This document shows, in pieces, positions 38,617 to 47,853 of a stretch of 64,000 nucleotides of DNA (the stretch's first letter is position 1; each line of letters opens with the position of its first letter). This DNA comes from Planococcus halocryophilus (GTDB lineage Bacteria > Bacillota > Bacilli > Bacillales_A > Planococcaceae). Where the stretch lies: the NCBI RefSeq assembly GCF_022489025.1, contig NZ_JAKVTG010000011.1:1-64000 (forward strand), read 5' to 3'. The notes beneath the pieces are model-generated. The model did not search any database, was not told the origin of the DNA, and worked only from the letters and a program-made list of their open reading frames with translations. A program made the translations under genes and the position numbers.

Positions 38617-40542
38617 TAAGTGGGCGACGTAGCGCCAGCGTATTAAGAAAAAGTATAAAATTTGAGCTATAGTAAAGCCTCCCAGCACAATTGCCATTTC
38701 ACCGAGTATCGATAGCTCAGCAAATTCATCCCAAACAACTTGTAACGAAATAAAAGCAAAAGCACTATGCAGCAAAGCAATTACCCACGGCAGAAAGAAT
38801 TGAGGAATAAGCTGACGGTTAACGATTTTGCCCAATTCTTTGTCGGTCATTCCCATGCGCGTCAAAAGCTTGTATTGCTTTCGGTCTCTCTCTAAACCTG
38901 TATACAATTTAAAATAAATAAAGCTTCCCGCTGCTAATAAGAAGACTGCTGCTACCATAACACCGATAAATAATAACAGTGCAAACGATGATTTAAACCA
39001 GCGATAATCTGCACCTGGATTTTCAAAGAAATAATCGATTCCATTGAAATCCGCTGTATCTGCTGCTTCATACATCGTATCGGTTAAGCGGTTGCCAATA
39101 TTCATCGTCTCGGTCCAGTTTAATATATCAAATGCATAATAAGTAAAATTGGAACTTCCACTTTCATATCCAACAAGTGGTTGATTGATCGCTTCATAAT
39201 CGGCATCACTTACTACAATTGTATTGATATTTAATGTATGAATAGGAAAGACGACATGTGGATAAGTAGATCGAATGGATAACGGCACATCGCTTTCTAT
39301 TAGCGCGGTATCAACGCTTACATTCTCCAACTCTTTTGCCGAATCTAACGAAAATGGCACAAACATGCCTTCTCCTTGTACTAATTGTGCCGGTTCAAAA
39401 TCGAGCGCAGTAGCTAACCGATTAAATTCTGATAGGGATAAAATATCAACATCGTTGCCAGATGCTTCAGATGTTTGGCGTTTCACCGTCAATTCAACTA
39501 AATCATAAGATAACTGTTCGCTTGTTAATTGACTTGTGAGCCGTTCAATATGTTCTGCTTCTTGCTCATTGCCATCAAATGAAATATAAATAAGCCCTAG
39601 CGGATTTGTTTCTCGGAAATCACCTGTATACGACATGAAAGACGCTAATGTTCCAACTGTTAAAAAAGCGACGGTTGACACGATTGTAACGATAAAAAAC
39701 ATTTGTGCACTATCCTTTAATTTCACCGTTGCTTCGGCCAATGAAACTAAACGCGTTTTTTTCCAGTACACTTTCTTTTTTCGTTTACATAAACCCAATA
39801 AGAAACTAAGCGTATGGGTAAAAAACAAGTAAGTACCGAACGTAGCCAGTGGTGGAACGATAAAAATAATATAATACACCGTTTCATCCGATACATTTAC
39901 AGCGAATATGTAAGCAACTGTTAAAAAGACAATTCCCATAATCGCGAGCATTGTAGATGATTTTGTTTCTTCTTCAACTTTCCAAAAACCTTGGAGTAAA
40001 TCAATCACTCGTTTCGTACGGATAAATCCAACACTAACAAATGAGATGATGACAAATAAGCTAGCAAACGCCACAATTGTTAGCAAAAAAGGTTCCCAAG
40101 AAACATAAAGTGGCAACGTGTCCAGCTCCATAATTTCCCGTCCAATCATGAAAAAGAATTTAGAAAAAGCAAAACCAAATACAGTGCCTGTTACAGTAGA
40201 AACTGCACCAATGATTAACATTTCAAAAAAGATCAATTTGTTTAATTGTTTTTTTGTCATTCCTAAATGCATTAATACACCGAATTCTTTCGATCGAGCT
40301 TGCAAAAATGCACTCATTGAATAAAATAAGAAAAACAATGTAAAAATGTACAAAACCACTTCCGCAATCATCATTCCTCGTATGGCTAATAGCTGCAATG
40401 CATCTTTTTCAAATAACGGATGAAAAATAAACATTGAGCATACAAAAAACACCATGACCGAAAAAACACTAGCTAAAAAGAAAGCCGCATAGTTTCTTCG
40501 GTTGCGAAAAACATTATGGTAAGCGAGTTGTCGAAACGTCAT
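38605..40542 (-). CDS. bceB: BceB-type ABC transporter permease
   Basis: 645 residues with ten membrane helices in the FtsX/MacB-like pattern and a large extracellular loop (about 305-520) between helices 7 and 8, the sensor hallmark of BceB transporters. BceAB exporters free lipid II-cycle intermediates from peptide antibiotics such as bacitracin and signal to BceS. Its start overlaps the bceA 3' end by 29 bases. The antibiotic specificity cannot be read from the sequence. Confidence 0.93.
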   Translation of the reverse strand: MTFRQLAYHNVFRNRRNYAAFFLASVFSVMVFFVCSMFIFHPLFEKDALQLLAIRGMMIAEVVLYIFTLFFLFYSMSAFLQARSKEFGVLMHLGMTKKQLNKLIFFEMLIIGAVSTVTGTVFGFAFSKFFFMIGREIMELDTLPLYVSWEPFLLTIVAFASLFVIISFVSVGFIRTKRVIDLLQGFWKVEEETKSSTMLAIMGIVFLTVAYIFAVNVSDETVYYIIFIVPPLATFGTYLFFTHTLSFLLGLCKRKKKVYWKKTRLVSLAEATVKLKDSAQMFFIVTIVSTVAFLTVGTLASFMSYTGDFRETNPLGLIYISFDGNEQEAEHIERLTSQLTSEQLSYDLVELTVKRQTSEASGNDVDILSLSEFNRLATALDFEPAQLVQGEGMFVPFSLDSAKELENVSVDTALIESDVPLSIRSTYPHVVFPIHTLNINTIVVSDADYEAINQPLVGYESGSSNFTYYAFDILNWTETMNIGNRLTDTMYEAADTADFNGIDYFFENPGADYRWFKSSFALLLFIGVMVAAVFLLAAGSFIYFKLYTGLERDRKQYKLLTRMGMTDKELGKIVNRQLIPQFFLPWVIALLHSAFAFISLQVVWDEFAELSILGEMAIVLGGFTIAQILYFFLIRWRYVAHLQAP

Positions 40543-41287
40543 TTACGGATCCTCCCAACAACGACAGGACATTCAAAATCCGCTGATAAAAAGTCTGTCG
40601 TCGTTCATCCCCATAGATTTCATTGAAAAATTCCCCATCTTTTATAAAAAGAACACGATCGCAATAGCTTGCTGCAATCGGATCGTGCGTTACCATAATG
40701 ATCGTCGTTTCATCTTCTTTTGCTGCATGCGATAGAATTTCAAGGACATCACGGGAAGATTTAGAGTCTAAGTTTCCTGTCGGCTCATCAGCTAAAATAA
40801 TCGCTGGCTGGTGAATAAGGGCACGTCCAATCGCTGTTCGCTGAGCTTCTCCACCCGAAATTTCGTTCGGTTTCTTGTGAAGTAGCAATGTCAGCCCTAA
40901 ACGCTCCGCAATCACCAGCACACGTTTCGCCATTTCATCAACAGGAAAATAATCGAGCGTCAACGGCAACACTAAGTTTTCTTCGACTGTTAACATTTGA
41001 AGTAAATTAAAGTCTTGAAAAACAAATCCCATTTCTCTTCTGCGAAACAAGGCTAGCTCATTTTTGTCCAGTAAATGTGGATTGACACCATCAATCAAAA
41101 TTTCGCCAGAAGTTAATGAGTCAATGGTTGAAATCAAATTGAGTAAAGTCGTTTTTCCACTCCCGGATGGCCCCATCACTGCTAGAAATTCTCCTTTTTC
41201 CACAGTGAAACTTAGCTGATTGACTGCCCGGTGCGTCACTTTTCCTTCATATACTTTTGTTACTTCATCGATTTCCACTACTGTCAT
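40514..41287 (-). CDS. bceA: BceA-type ABC transporter ATPase
   Basis: 257 residues with Walker A GPSGSGKTT (about 41-49), Q-loop GFVFQDFNLLQ, signature ISGGEAQRT and Walker B IILADEPTGNLD. It powers BceB. The second of two adjacent ATGs is used, because AGGAGG has better spacing. It begins inside the 3' end of bceS (23 bases overlap), so translation of all four genes is coupled. Confidence 0.96.
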   Translation of the reverse strand: MTVVEIDEVTKVYEGKVTHRAVNQLSFTVEKGEFLAVMGPSGSGKTTLLNLISTIDSLTSGEILIDGVNPHLLDKNELALFRRREMGFVFQDFNLLQMLTVEENLVLPLTLDYFPVDEMAKRVLVIAERLGLTLLLHKKPNEISGGEAQRTAIGRALIHQPAIILADEPTGNLDSKSSRDVLEILSHAAKEDETTIIMVTHDPIAASYCDRVLFIKDGEFFNEIYGDERRQTFYQRILNVLSLLGGSVNDVSTTRLP

Positions 41288-42293
41288 CATGTTCCTCCTG
41301 TGTTACGAAATCTTGATTAAAGAATAAGACAGAAACGGTTGTCCCTTCTCCTTGAACAGAAGAAATCGTCAGTTCGTGACCTAATTTGCCACAAATTTCT
41401 TTTGCTAAGTATAAGCCCATCCCTGTTGACTCTCCAATTTTCCGCCCGTTTTCGCCTGTAAAAAAAGCCTTTGTTACACGGGGCAAATCTGAAGATGAAA
41501 TACCGATTCCTTCGTCACGAATTGTCAGCAATGTATTGCCATTTGAACATTTAGCAGCAATATAAACTTTTTTGTTTGGTTCAAATGTGTATTTTACTGC
41601 ATTTGTTAAAAATTGACCGACGATAAATTTCATCCACTTCTGATCTGTAGCTACAACATGATCCTCGCCGATTGAAATTTCCGGATAGACACGCTTTGAA
41701 ATAAATAGACGTTTGTTTTCTGTCGCGACTTCACTGACTAAAGAACGCAAATTAATTTGTTCGATTTGCATGTCCTGCTCGAAAGTGTCTAGACGTGCAT
41801 TCATTAATACCGTATCCAATCCTGCTTTTAAGCGTTCCATTTCTTCGCGGACGCTATTCTTATCCAGTTCTTTTTCTTCTTGAAGTAATAAGTGCATAAC
41901 CGAAATAGGCGTTTTCATTTGATGAACCCATTGATTCATAAATTGCAAATGACGATTTTGAGCCGCATATAAAGACTGCACTTCATGCTGATACAAGCGA
42001 TATAATTTTTGCAAATAAAGTTCGTTCTGTACTTGTTCGGGTGATTTCCCTTCACGCTGAAGCATATGTTCCAAATTTTGTGGGACCGATAAAATTCGCT
42101 GATAATATTGATAACGCCTTGCAAAGCGCGCCGATAAGAATGTAATGACCAATACTGTGCTAATGACAAATGAGTAAATTGCCGTATCTAAGTTTCGGAA
42201 ACCATCTAACCAATACAACATCATAATAAATGCCACTAGAACAACTTGGAAAACGATAAATGCCGCATGTTCTTTCATAAATAATCGCAGCAT
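41265..42293 (-). CDS. bceS: BceS-type intramembrane-sensing histidine kinase
   Basis: 342 residues: two membrane helices at the N-terminus (about 10-55) with almost no extracellular loop, a DHp domain with the phosphorylated His in HQMKTPISVMHL (about 127), and an HATPase_c domain (NAVKYTF, GEGIGISSSDL-like DEGIGI, GMGLYLAKEIC). The lack of a sensor loop fits control by BceAB flux. The start overlaps the bceR stop by one base (TAATG), with GAGGAGG before it. Confidence 0.95.
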   Translation of the reverse strand: MLRLFMKEHAAFIVFQVVLVAFIMMLYWLDGFRNLDTAIYSFVISTVLVITFLSARFARRYQYYQRILSVPQNLEHMLQREGKSPEQVQNELYLQKLYRLYQHEVQSLYAAQNRHLQFMNQWVHQMKTPISVMHLLLQEEKELDKNSVREEMERLKAGLDTVLMNARLDTFEQDMQIEQINLRSLVSEVATENKRLFISKRVYPEISIGEDHVVATDQKWMKFIVGQFLTNAVKYTFEPNKKVYIAAKCSNGNTLLTIRDEGIGISSSDLPRVTKAFFTGENGRKIGESTGMGLYLAKEICGKLGHELTISSVQGEGTTVSVLFFNQDFVTQEEHDDSSGNR

Positions 42294-42997
42294 TAAGCTT
42301 CCTCCTCATGAAGTAAAAGACGGTATCCGGCTCCTCTTACAGTTTCAATAGAAGATAACACTCCATAATCGGACAACTTTTTTCGGACTCGTGTCATATT
42401 AACATTTAACGTATTTTCATCTACAAAGGCTTGGTCGTCCCATAATTCCTCTAGCAACTGCTCGCGCGATACTACTTTCGGATATTGAGTTAGCAATAGC
42501 TCTAAAATCGTGCATTCCTTTTTTTGCAATGGGATGATTTCTTTTTTGATGTGTAATTCCATCCGTTCCATATATAAAATAATACGCCCAGCCCTAATTG
42601 AACGCTCTTCTTGTTTTGGTGCATATTCACCATAAGCTCTACGCAAATGACTTCTTATTTTTGCAAGGACGATTTCATAATGGAAAGGTTTCGTAATAAA
42701 ATCATCCCCTCCATTTTCTAAAGCAAAGACTTGGTCCATTTCACCCGAACGAGCTGAGATGAAAATAATCGGACAAGTGGTTTGCTGCCTAAGTTGCCGG
42801 CACCAATAATAGCCATCATAAGACGGCAAGTTAATATCAAGTAAAATCAAATGGGGATCAAAAGCTTCGAATTCTTCGATGATTTGATCAAAATCTTTTG
42901 CGGTCTCTACTTCGTAATGGTATTTTCTTAAAGTCTCAGCCAACAACTCCGCAATTTTCAAATCATCTTCTACAATGAAGATTCGTTGAATAGCCAC
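42293..42997 (-). CDS. bceR: BceR-type response regulator
   Basis: 234 residues of the OmpR/PhoB class: receiver domain (about 1-120, with phosphoacceptor Asp in LILLDINLPSYDG near 52 and Lys in FITKPFH) and a C-terminal winged helix (about 130-230, SREQLLEELW, RGAGYRL). GTG at 42997 is chosen because GGGGG lies upstream; the frame from ATG 43027 runs through the ribosome binding site. The gene follows the lplJ terminator by 37 bases; a promoter must lie close to or within that terminator. Confidence 0.95.
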   Translation of the reverse strand: MAIQRIFIVEDDLKIAELLAETLRKYHYEVETAKDFDQIIEEFEAFDPHLILLDINLPSYDGYYWCRQLRQQTTCPIIFISARSGEMDQVFALENGGDDFITKPFHYEIVLAKIRSHLRRAYGEYAPKQEERSIRAGRIILYMERMELHIKKEIIPLQKKECTILELLLTQYPKVVSREQLLEELWDDQAFVDENTLNVNMTRVRKKLSDYGVLSSIETVRGAGYRLLLHEEEA

Positions 42998-43033
42998 AAT
43001 GATTCCCCCTTTCCTTTTTCTTTCCATTTTAAC

Positions 43034-43062
43034 AAAAGAGCCTGCATAAATGCAGACTCTTC
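43034..43062 (-). terminator. lplJ terminator
   Basis: Stem AGAGTCTGCAT/ATGCAGGCTCT on the minus strand, with one G-U-like mismatch, followed by TTTTGTT. Confidence 0.75.
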
Positions 43063-43070
43063 GGAAGTTC

Positions 43071-44063
43071 TTAATAAATTAATTTCAAAAATTCTTCTTT
43101 CGTAATCCCGCCAAGTAGTTTGGGTATGTCAATTTCGGCAATAGCTTCCTCTAGAGAAGCTCGTTCGTATTTTGAACCAGCAATTGCTTGCTCAACTTCA
43201 GATATATCTCCAACACCGAAAAAATCGCCAAAAATATGAGCGTCTTGAACAATTCCTTTCTCTACTTGCAAGCGGACATCAATGCCGCCGACCGGGAAGC
43301 GATGAGAATGTTTAATATTGAATTTAGGCGACTTCCCATAATTCCAATCCCAGTTGCCATAACGTTCATTTGATAATTCGTGAATATTTTTCCAATCTTC
43401 TTCTGTCAGTTTATAATGACGGACATTTTCTTCACCTTCGAAGATTGAGTGCAAAACTGCATGTCGGAAATTCTCAACTGACATAGGCTCTTTTAAAAAC
43501 TCAGAAATATTCGCCACACGGCTGCGAATTGACTTAATGCCTTTTGATTCAATTTTTTCTTTGCTTACTTTTAGAGCAGATACTACGGCTTCGATTTCTG
43601 TATCGAATAATAAAGTTCCATGACTGAACATGCGCCCTCTAGTTGAGAACTGTGCATTTCCCGATATCTTCCGACCTTCTGCCATTAAATCATTGCGTCC
43701 AGAAAGTTCCGCATTTACGCCAAGGCTTTGTAACGCTTGTACAACAGGCTCAGTGAATTTACGGAAGTTACGGAAACTTTCCCCATCATCTACTGTGATG
43801 AAACTGTAATTTAAATTGCCCAAATCGTGATAAACTGCTCCTCCGCCAGACAAACGACGAACTACATGAATGCCATTTGAATCTACATAATCGGTATTAA
43901 TCTCTTCAGCTGTGTTTTGGTTTTTTCCGATGATGATAGATGGCTCATTGATATAAAACAGAAGAAATGGATCTTTTTCAACATCCATTGTTTTCAACAA
44001 ATATTCTTCGATTGCTAAGTTAATCCGTGGGTCTGTGATGCCATTGTTGTCTACGAAATACAT
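43071..44063 (-). CDS. lplJ: Lipoate-protein ligase
   Basis: 330 residues. The catalytic domain (about 1-245) carries RRLSGGGAVYHDLGN (about 74-88) and the lysine of SGNAQF near 134, which adenylate lipoate and transfer it to E2 and GcvH proteins; the accessory C-terminal domain (about 250-330) is also present, as in LplJ/LplA. It is monocistronic and divergent from the YhfH gene. Confidence 0.95.
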   Translation of the reverse strand: MYFVDNNGITDPRINLAIEEYLLKTMDVEKDPFLLFYINEPSIIIGKNQNTAEEINTDYVDSNGIHVVRRLSGGGAVYHDLGNLNYSFITVDDGESFRNFRKFTEPVVQALQSLGVNAELSGRNDLMAEGRKISGNAQFSTRGRMFSHGTLLFDTEIEAVVSALKVSKEKIESKGIKSIRSRVANISEFLKEPMSVENFRHAVLHSIFEGEENVRHYKLTEEDWKNIHELSNERYGNWDWNYGKSPKFNIKHSHRFPVGGIDVRLQVEKGIVQDAHIFGDFFGVGDISEVEQAIAGSKYERASLEEAIAEIDIPKLLGGITKEEFLKLIY

Positions 44064-44149
44064 AATCTCTCTCCTTTTAACTATCTTCCTTTCTATAGTT
44101 TAACGGATTATTTAAATTAATTCACTATTTAGGGTTGACGAATCCCAAC

Positions 44150-44158
44150 TGTTATAAT
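44150..44158 (+). promoter_or_regulatory. Extended -10 promoter of the YhfH gene
   Basis: TGTTATAAT is a TGn-extended -10; a consensus -35 at 17 bases is lacking (the TTGACG at 44135 is too close). The gene starts about 50 bases downstream. Confidence 0.5.
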
Positions 44159-44207
44159 ACACTGTTTTAAACACCAACAGTACTATAACAAAAAGGAGAT
44201 GGAAGTT

Positions 44208-44333
44208 ATGATTGAAAACGTAGTTGAATTTTTCAAGAACTTGCCCCCGAAACAGTGCGTGTCATGTGGAGAAAAAATGGAAGAGCAGCATGAGTGTTAT
44301 GGTACTAAATGTGATTCCTGCAATAATTTATAA
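44208..44333 (+). CDS. yhfH: YhfH family small zinc-ribbon protein
   Basis: A 41-residue protein with two CxxC pairs (CVSC near 17-20 and CDSC near 36-39) plus a further Cys in HECYG, a compact zinc-binding knuckle. It starts MIENVVEFFKNLPPKQC, characteristic of Bacillales YhfH. AAGGAGAT is seven bases upstream and a terminator follows. Function is unknown. B. subtilis yhfH lies near lplJ (yhfJ), which supports the call. Confidence 0.88.
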   Translation: MIENVVEFFKNLPPKQCVSCGEKMEEQHECYGTKCDSCNNL

Positions 44334-44354
44334 AATCAGCTAAAACTAATGACC

Positions 44355-44391
44355 AAACGAAGCGGCTCTAATGAGCGCCGCTTCGTTTTTT
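44355..44391 (+). terminator. Terminator of the YhfH gene
   Basis: Stem AAACGAAGCGGC with its complement and a T-run of six. Confidence 0.88.
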
Positions 44392-44492
44392 ATGTTCTAT
44401 TGCTCTAAGGTCCCTTAGAAAAACCATCACACTTTCTGTACCATAACAGCAAGCTACTTCAACATCGCTAAACCGCTAAAAATTTAAAGATA

Positions 44493-44522
44493 AAAAGACA
44501 CCGCCAAAGCGATGTCTTTTTT
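44493..44522 (-). terminator. Terminator of the YtkA-like lipoprotein gene
   Basis: Stem AAAGACA/TGTCTTT with a 12-base partly paired loop, five bases after the lipoprotein stop codon on the minus strand, then TTTTT. Confidence 0.6.
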
Positions 44523-44527
44523 CTGTA

Positions 44528-44998
44528 TTAATGTCCGGAATGGTCTTCCATTTTATCCATACCTTGTGCATCATCACTGTCATCCGAAACGATTGAGGCT
44601 GGATCTGGATCGCCAACGGTTATTTCTTGTTTTGGCATTAAATGCAACGAACGCGCTGTAGTATGTGCCTGCATAAAATACAGACCTTCTTCTTTAAAGC
44701 TCGTTTGTGCTTCATAAATACCATTTTCGGTATGTTCAGCCGGAATCATTACGCTATTATTGCGATCTCCTGATTGCCATACTTCATAAACAACTTCATC
44801 TGCGTCTTCCACAGCTTCATCGGCTTGAGTCACTGTAACGGATAAGACAATATCTTCGGCTGGCTCTGCCTGTGTGTCGGTATTAAATGCTACCATTACT
44901 TCTTCTACTTGAGCACCTGTACCAGAAGATTCTGCTTCTCCTGATCCACACGCGGCGAGAAGTAATAATGGCAATCCAAGCCATGCAAGTTTTTTCAT
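44528..44998 (-). CDS. YtkA/FixH-like domain lipoprotein
   Basis: 156 residues. A lipoprotein signal (MKKLAWLGLPLLLLAAC, lipobox LAAC with Cys17) is followed by a YtkA-like immunoglobulin-type domain (about 35-125, VMVAFNTD, GIYEAQTSFKEEGLYFMQAHTTA) and an acidic tail ending MDKMEDHSGH, rich in Met and His and so perhaps metal binding. Homologues sit near copper and cytochrome oxidase genes. The ATG at 44998 has GAGGAG before it. It follows hemH in the same direction after about 80 bases. Confidence 0.85.
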   Translation of the reverse strand: MKKLAWLGLPLLLLAACGSGEAESSGTGAQVEEVMVAFNTDTQAEPAEDIVLSVTVTQADEAVEDADEVVYEVWQSGDRNNSVMIPAEHTENGIYEAQTSFKEEGLYFMQAHTTARSLHLMPKQEITVGDPDPASIVSDDSDDAQGMDKMEDHSGH

Positions 44999-45077
44999 AA
45001 CCAATTCTCCTCTATATATGGGACGATTCAACAGTAAATCGGTCGATCAATTGACTGATAGTTAATTGCTTTAAAAC

Positions 45078-46007
45078 CTATTCAGCTAACTCACGTAAAA
45101 CTACATCAGTTAATGCATCGATAAATAATGGCTGTACGTTTGGCATTTCTGGACGACGGTAAGTTGCCCCGATGTCATCGCACACCACTTTACATTCGTA
45201 ATCATTATCATAAAGAACTTCTAAATGATCTGTCACAAATCCAACTGGGGTGTAAACAAAAGATGTATAGCCTTTTTGTTCAAACAAATCACGTGTTAAG
45301 TCTTGGACGTCTGGGCCAATCCAAGGTTCACCGGTTTGCCCAGCACTTTGCCAGCCGACTTCTACGTTTTTAACGCCTGTCGCTTGTTGAATCATTTCAG
45401 CCGTTTCTTTTAATTGATCTGGGTATGGGTCGCCATTTGCAATAATCTTCTCTGGCAATGAATGTGCAGATACGATTAAGCATGATTTCGCGCGTTCTTC
45501 TTCTGACATTTCAGCAAATGCCGCAGTTACTTTCTCAGTCCAATATTGGATGAATTTCGGTTCTTTGTACCAGCTTTCAACAGAAGTTAATGAAATGCCT
45601 GCTGTTTCAGCAGCTTCTGCTGCACGACCATTATATGATTTCACAGAGAATGTTGAGAAATGAGGAGCCAAGACGATTGAGACAGCTTCTGTAATGCCGT
45701 CTTTTTTCATTTCTTCTACGCCATCTTCTACAAATGGCTCAATGTGTTTAAGGCCCAAATACATTTTGAATTCAATATCATCTTGAACTTCATTTAAACA
45801 ATCACACAGGCCATTTGCTTGGTCTAATGTAATTTTCGCAAGTGGCGAAATACCACCAATTGCTTTGTAACGGCTCTTTAAGTCTTCAAGACTTTCTTCA
45901 CTTGGCTTACGCCCACGTCGAATATGTGTATAATAACGTTCAATATCGTCTTCTGAGTATGGCGTACCGTATGCCATCACTAATAATCCCATTTTCTTCT
46001 TCAACAT
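45078..46007 (-). CDS. hemH: Ferrochelatase (coproporphyrin III type)
   Basis: 309 residues. HemH/CpfC inserts iron into coproporphyrin III in the Gram-positive heme route. AYGTPYS at the N-terminus, SAHSLPEKI (catalytic His, about 180) and the C-terminal [19 protein letters not shown] (catalytic Glu) are present. The start at ATG 46007 is preferred over GTG 46013 because GAGGTG is correctly spaced. It follows hemE closely. B. subtilis has hemY next; here a lipoprotein gene follows instead. Confidence 0.96.
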   Translation of the reverse strand: MLKKKMGLLVMAYGTPYSEDDIERYYTHIRRGRKPSEESLEDLKSRYKAIGGISPLAKITLDQANGLCDCLNEVQDDIEFKMYLGLKHIEPFVEDGVEEMKKDGITEAVSIVLAPHFSTFSVKSYNGRAAEAAETAGISLTSVESWYKEPKFIQYWTEKVTAAFAEMSEEERAKSCLIVSAHSLPEKIIANGDPYPDQLKETAEMIQQATGVKNVEVGWQSAGQTGEPWIGPDVQDLTRDLFEQKGYTSFVYTPVGFVTDHLEVLYDNDYECKVVCDDIGATYRRPEMPNVQPLFIDALTDVVLRELAE

Positions 46008-46032
46008 AATCACCTCTACGTAAGTTTTGTAC

Positions 46033-47079
46033 TTATTTTAAATTGCTTTTGTGTGCAGTACTGTATTCATGAACAAATGAAGTTAAGCGCTTCAATGTAT
46101 CTGGATTAACTTCTGGGAAAACGCCATGGCCAAGGTTAAAAATGTAACCATCATTTTGCATACCCATATCTAAAATCTTTTTCGTGCGTTCTTCGATAAC
46201 TGACCAGTCGGCCAATAAATAAGAAGGATCTAAATTGCCTTGCAAAGTTTTTGTTAATCCCATTGAACGGGCTTCTGAAATCGGCAAGCGCCAATCTAGA
46301 CCCACTACATCTACTGGCAGCTCATGCCATTCTTTTGCTAAATGACTTGCGCCTACTCCAAAGATTGTCAATGGTACATTTTCTGTACGCAATTCAGCAA
46401 AAATACGATCCATTACCGGTTTGATAAAAATACGGTAATCTTCAACGTTTAATGCGCCAACCCATGAATCGAAAATTTGGATTGCTTTTGCGCCTGCTTT
46501 AATTTGAGCTTTTACATAAGGAATAATTGTATCCGCTAATTTGTCCATTAATGCAAACCACATCGCTGGTTCTGAAACCATCATCGCTTTTGTTTTGTTG
46601 TAACTCTTAGAAGGTCCGCCTTCGATCATATAGCTCGCTAATGTGAAAGGTGCACCAGAAAATCCGATTAACGGTACATTTAATTGCTCTTGTGTTAACA
46701 AACGAATTGTTTCAAGAACATAATCAACGTCTTGTTCTGGATTGATTTCTCCTAAACGCTCGATATCCGCCATTGTGCGAATTGGGTTATCGATCACTGG
46801 GCCAATTCCAGATTTTATTTTTACATCAACACCAATTGCAGGCAATGGCGTTACGATGTCTTTGTAAAGAATTGCTGCATCGTTATTGTATTGATCTACT
46901 GGAAGTTTTGTTACGTAGGCGCATAGCTCTGGCTGGTGCGTAATTTCTTCTAACGAATATTTTTCTTTTATTTTGCGGTATTCAGGTTGCGAACGTCCAG
47001 CTTGTCTCATATACCAAACCGGTACGTGATCTGTTTTTTCTCCACGGGCTGCGCGAAGATAAGTATCATTAAATGTCAT
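46033..47079 (-). CDS. hemE: Uroporphyrinogen decarboxylase
   Basis: HemE removes four carboxyl groups from uroporphyrinogen III to give coproporphyrinogen III. The 348-residue barrel has [16 protein letters not shown] (about 21-36, phosphate-like substrate loop) and [17 protein letters not shown] (about 137-153). First gene of hemE-hemH. Palindromes that may control it lie in the 208-base gap to the divergent heme monooxygenase gene. Confidence 0.97.
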   Translation of the reverse strand: MTFNDTYLRAARGEKTDHVPVWYMRQAGRSQPEYRKIKEKYSLEEITHQPELCAYVTKLPVDQYNNDAAILYKDIVTPLPAIGVDVKIKSGIGPVIDNPIRTMADIERLGEINPEQDVDYVLETIRLLTQEQLNVPLIGFSGAPFTLASYMIEGGPSKSYNKTKAMMVSEPAMWFALMDKLADTIIPYVKAQIKAGAKAIQIFDSWVGALNVEDYRIFIKPVMDRIFAELRTENVPLTIFGVGASHLAKEWHELPVDVVGLDWRLPISEARSMGLTKTLQGNLDPSYLLADWSVIEERTKKILDMGMQNDGYIFNLGHGVFPEVNPDTLKRLTSFVHEYSTAHKSNLK

Positions 47080-47128
47080 GAATGTTTCATCCCTTCGATG
47101 TGCTACTCTACTTTTGTCTACCTATATC

Positions 47129-47165
47129 CGTCTATACTATAGACGTTCCGTACTATATTGTATAG
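47129..47165. promoter_or_regulatory. Tandem palindromes between hemE and hmoB
   Basis: CGTCTATA-C-TATAGACG at 47129-47145 is a perfect 17-base palindrome. A second, related one, CTATA-TTG-TATAG, lies at 47153-47165. On the minus strand a possible hemE -10 (TATAGT) lies in the first and a weak -35 (TATACA) in the second, 17 apart. The layout is that of a repressor operator over a core promoter; the regulator is not identified. Confidence 0.55.
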
Positions 47166-47287
47166 ATTCCAAGCGCATTTGTCATAAATTTGACGCTTCT
47201 CTTTTCACTTGTTTGACAAACCTGTTTCATGTAGTTTTCAATAGGGAAGTATATAATAGTATATATACATACTTAGGAGGGGTTTTA

Positions 47288-47800
47288 ATGAATTTTTACA
47301 TGACAACAGGAACATACGATTTTATGAAAAAAATGCGTGACAAACACCCACAAGAGAATATGGTAGTGATGCAAGGCGAAGGTACTACCTTAATGATCCA
47401 TGAAACTGAAGGCAAAACGATTTTCCAAACACCTCGTCGCTATGAGGTTGTTGATGGAACAGGAGATTTTAAAGAAAAAGGATATTTTGTTTTAAATAAT
47501 ATTCCAGTTTCAGACGAAGGCCGTCCTGTTTTCGAACATCGTTTTAAAAATAGAGCAGGTGCTATTGAAAATGAACCTGGATATGTTGCTTTTCGTGTTC
47601 TAAGACCACTCGATTCAGATACGTATATTGTTTTGACTGAATGGGAATCTCCAGCTTTCTATGAGAAATGGAAAGAGTCACAAGCATTTGCAAAAGCTCA
47701 TTCTGCCAAACCAGAAGCTGAAACGAGTGCACAACGACCAAATATTTTCTCTGGTGTTTCTTATGTCAGCACTTACCGAGCTAAACCTGAAGAAGAATGA
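47288..47800 (+). CDS. hmoB: Heme-degrading monooxygenase, HmoB type
   Basis: 170 residues. An N-terminal extension (about 1-65) is followed by an antibiotic-biosynthesis-monooxygenase (ABM) ferredoxin-like domain (FVLNNIPVSDEGRPVFEHRFKNR, then VLTEWESPAFYEKWKES), the arrangement of B. subtilis HmoB (YhgC), which opens heme to release iron. The ATG at 47288 has TAGGAGGGG before it; an in-frame upstream extension is not supported. Divergent from hemEH, as in B. subtilis. Confidence 0.9.
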   Translation: MNFYMTTGTYDFMKKMRDKHPQENMVVMQGEGTTLMIHETEGKTIFQTPRRYEVVDGTGDFKEKGYFVLNNIPVSDEGRPVFEHRFKNRAGAIENEPGYVAFRVLRPLDSDTYIVLTEWESPAFYEKWKESQAFAKAHSAKPEAETSAQRPNIFSGVSYVSTYRAKPEEE

Positions 47801-47853
47801 TGACCACAACCCATATACTAATGGTTTGTCGGTAAGTTAAGGAGGAAAATTAT

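Noticed and set aside
44120..44158. Classic -35/-10 promoter using TTGACG at 44135
   Set aside because: The spacing to TATAAT is only 12 bases; the extended -10 alone is the better explanation.
47129..47165. Fur box near the heme genes
   Set aside because: The palindrome lacks the GATAAT-type hexamers of Fur/PerR/Zur sites.
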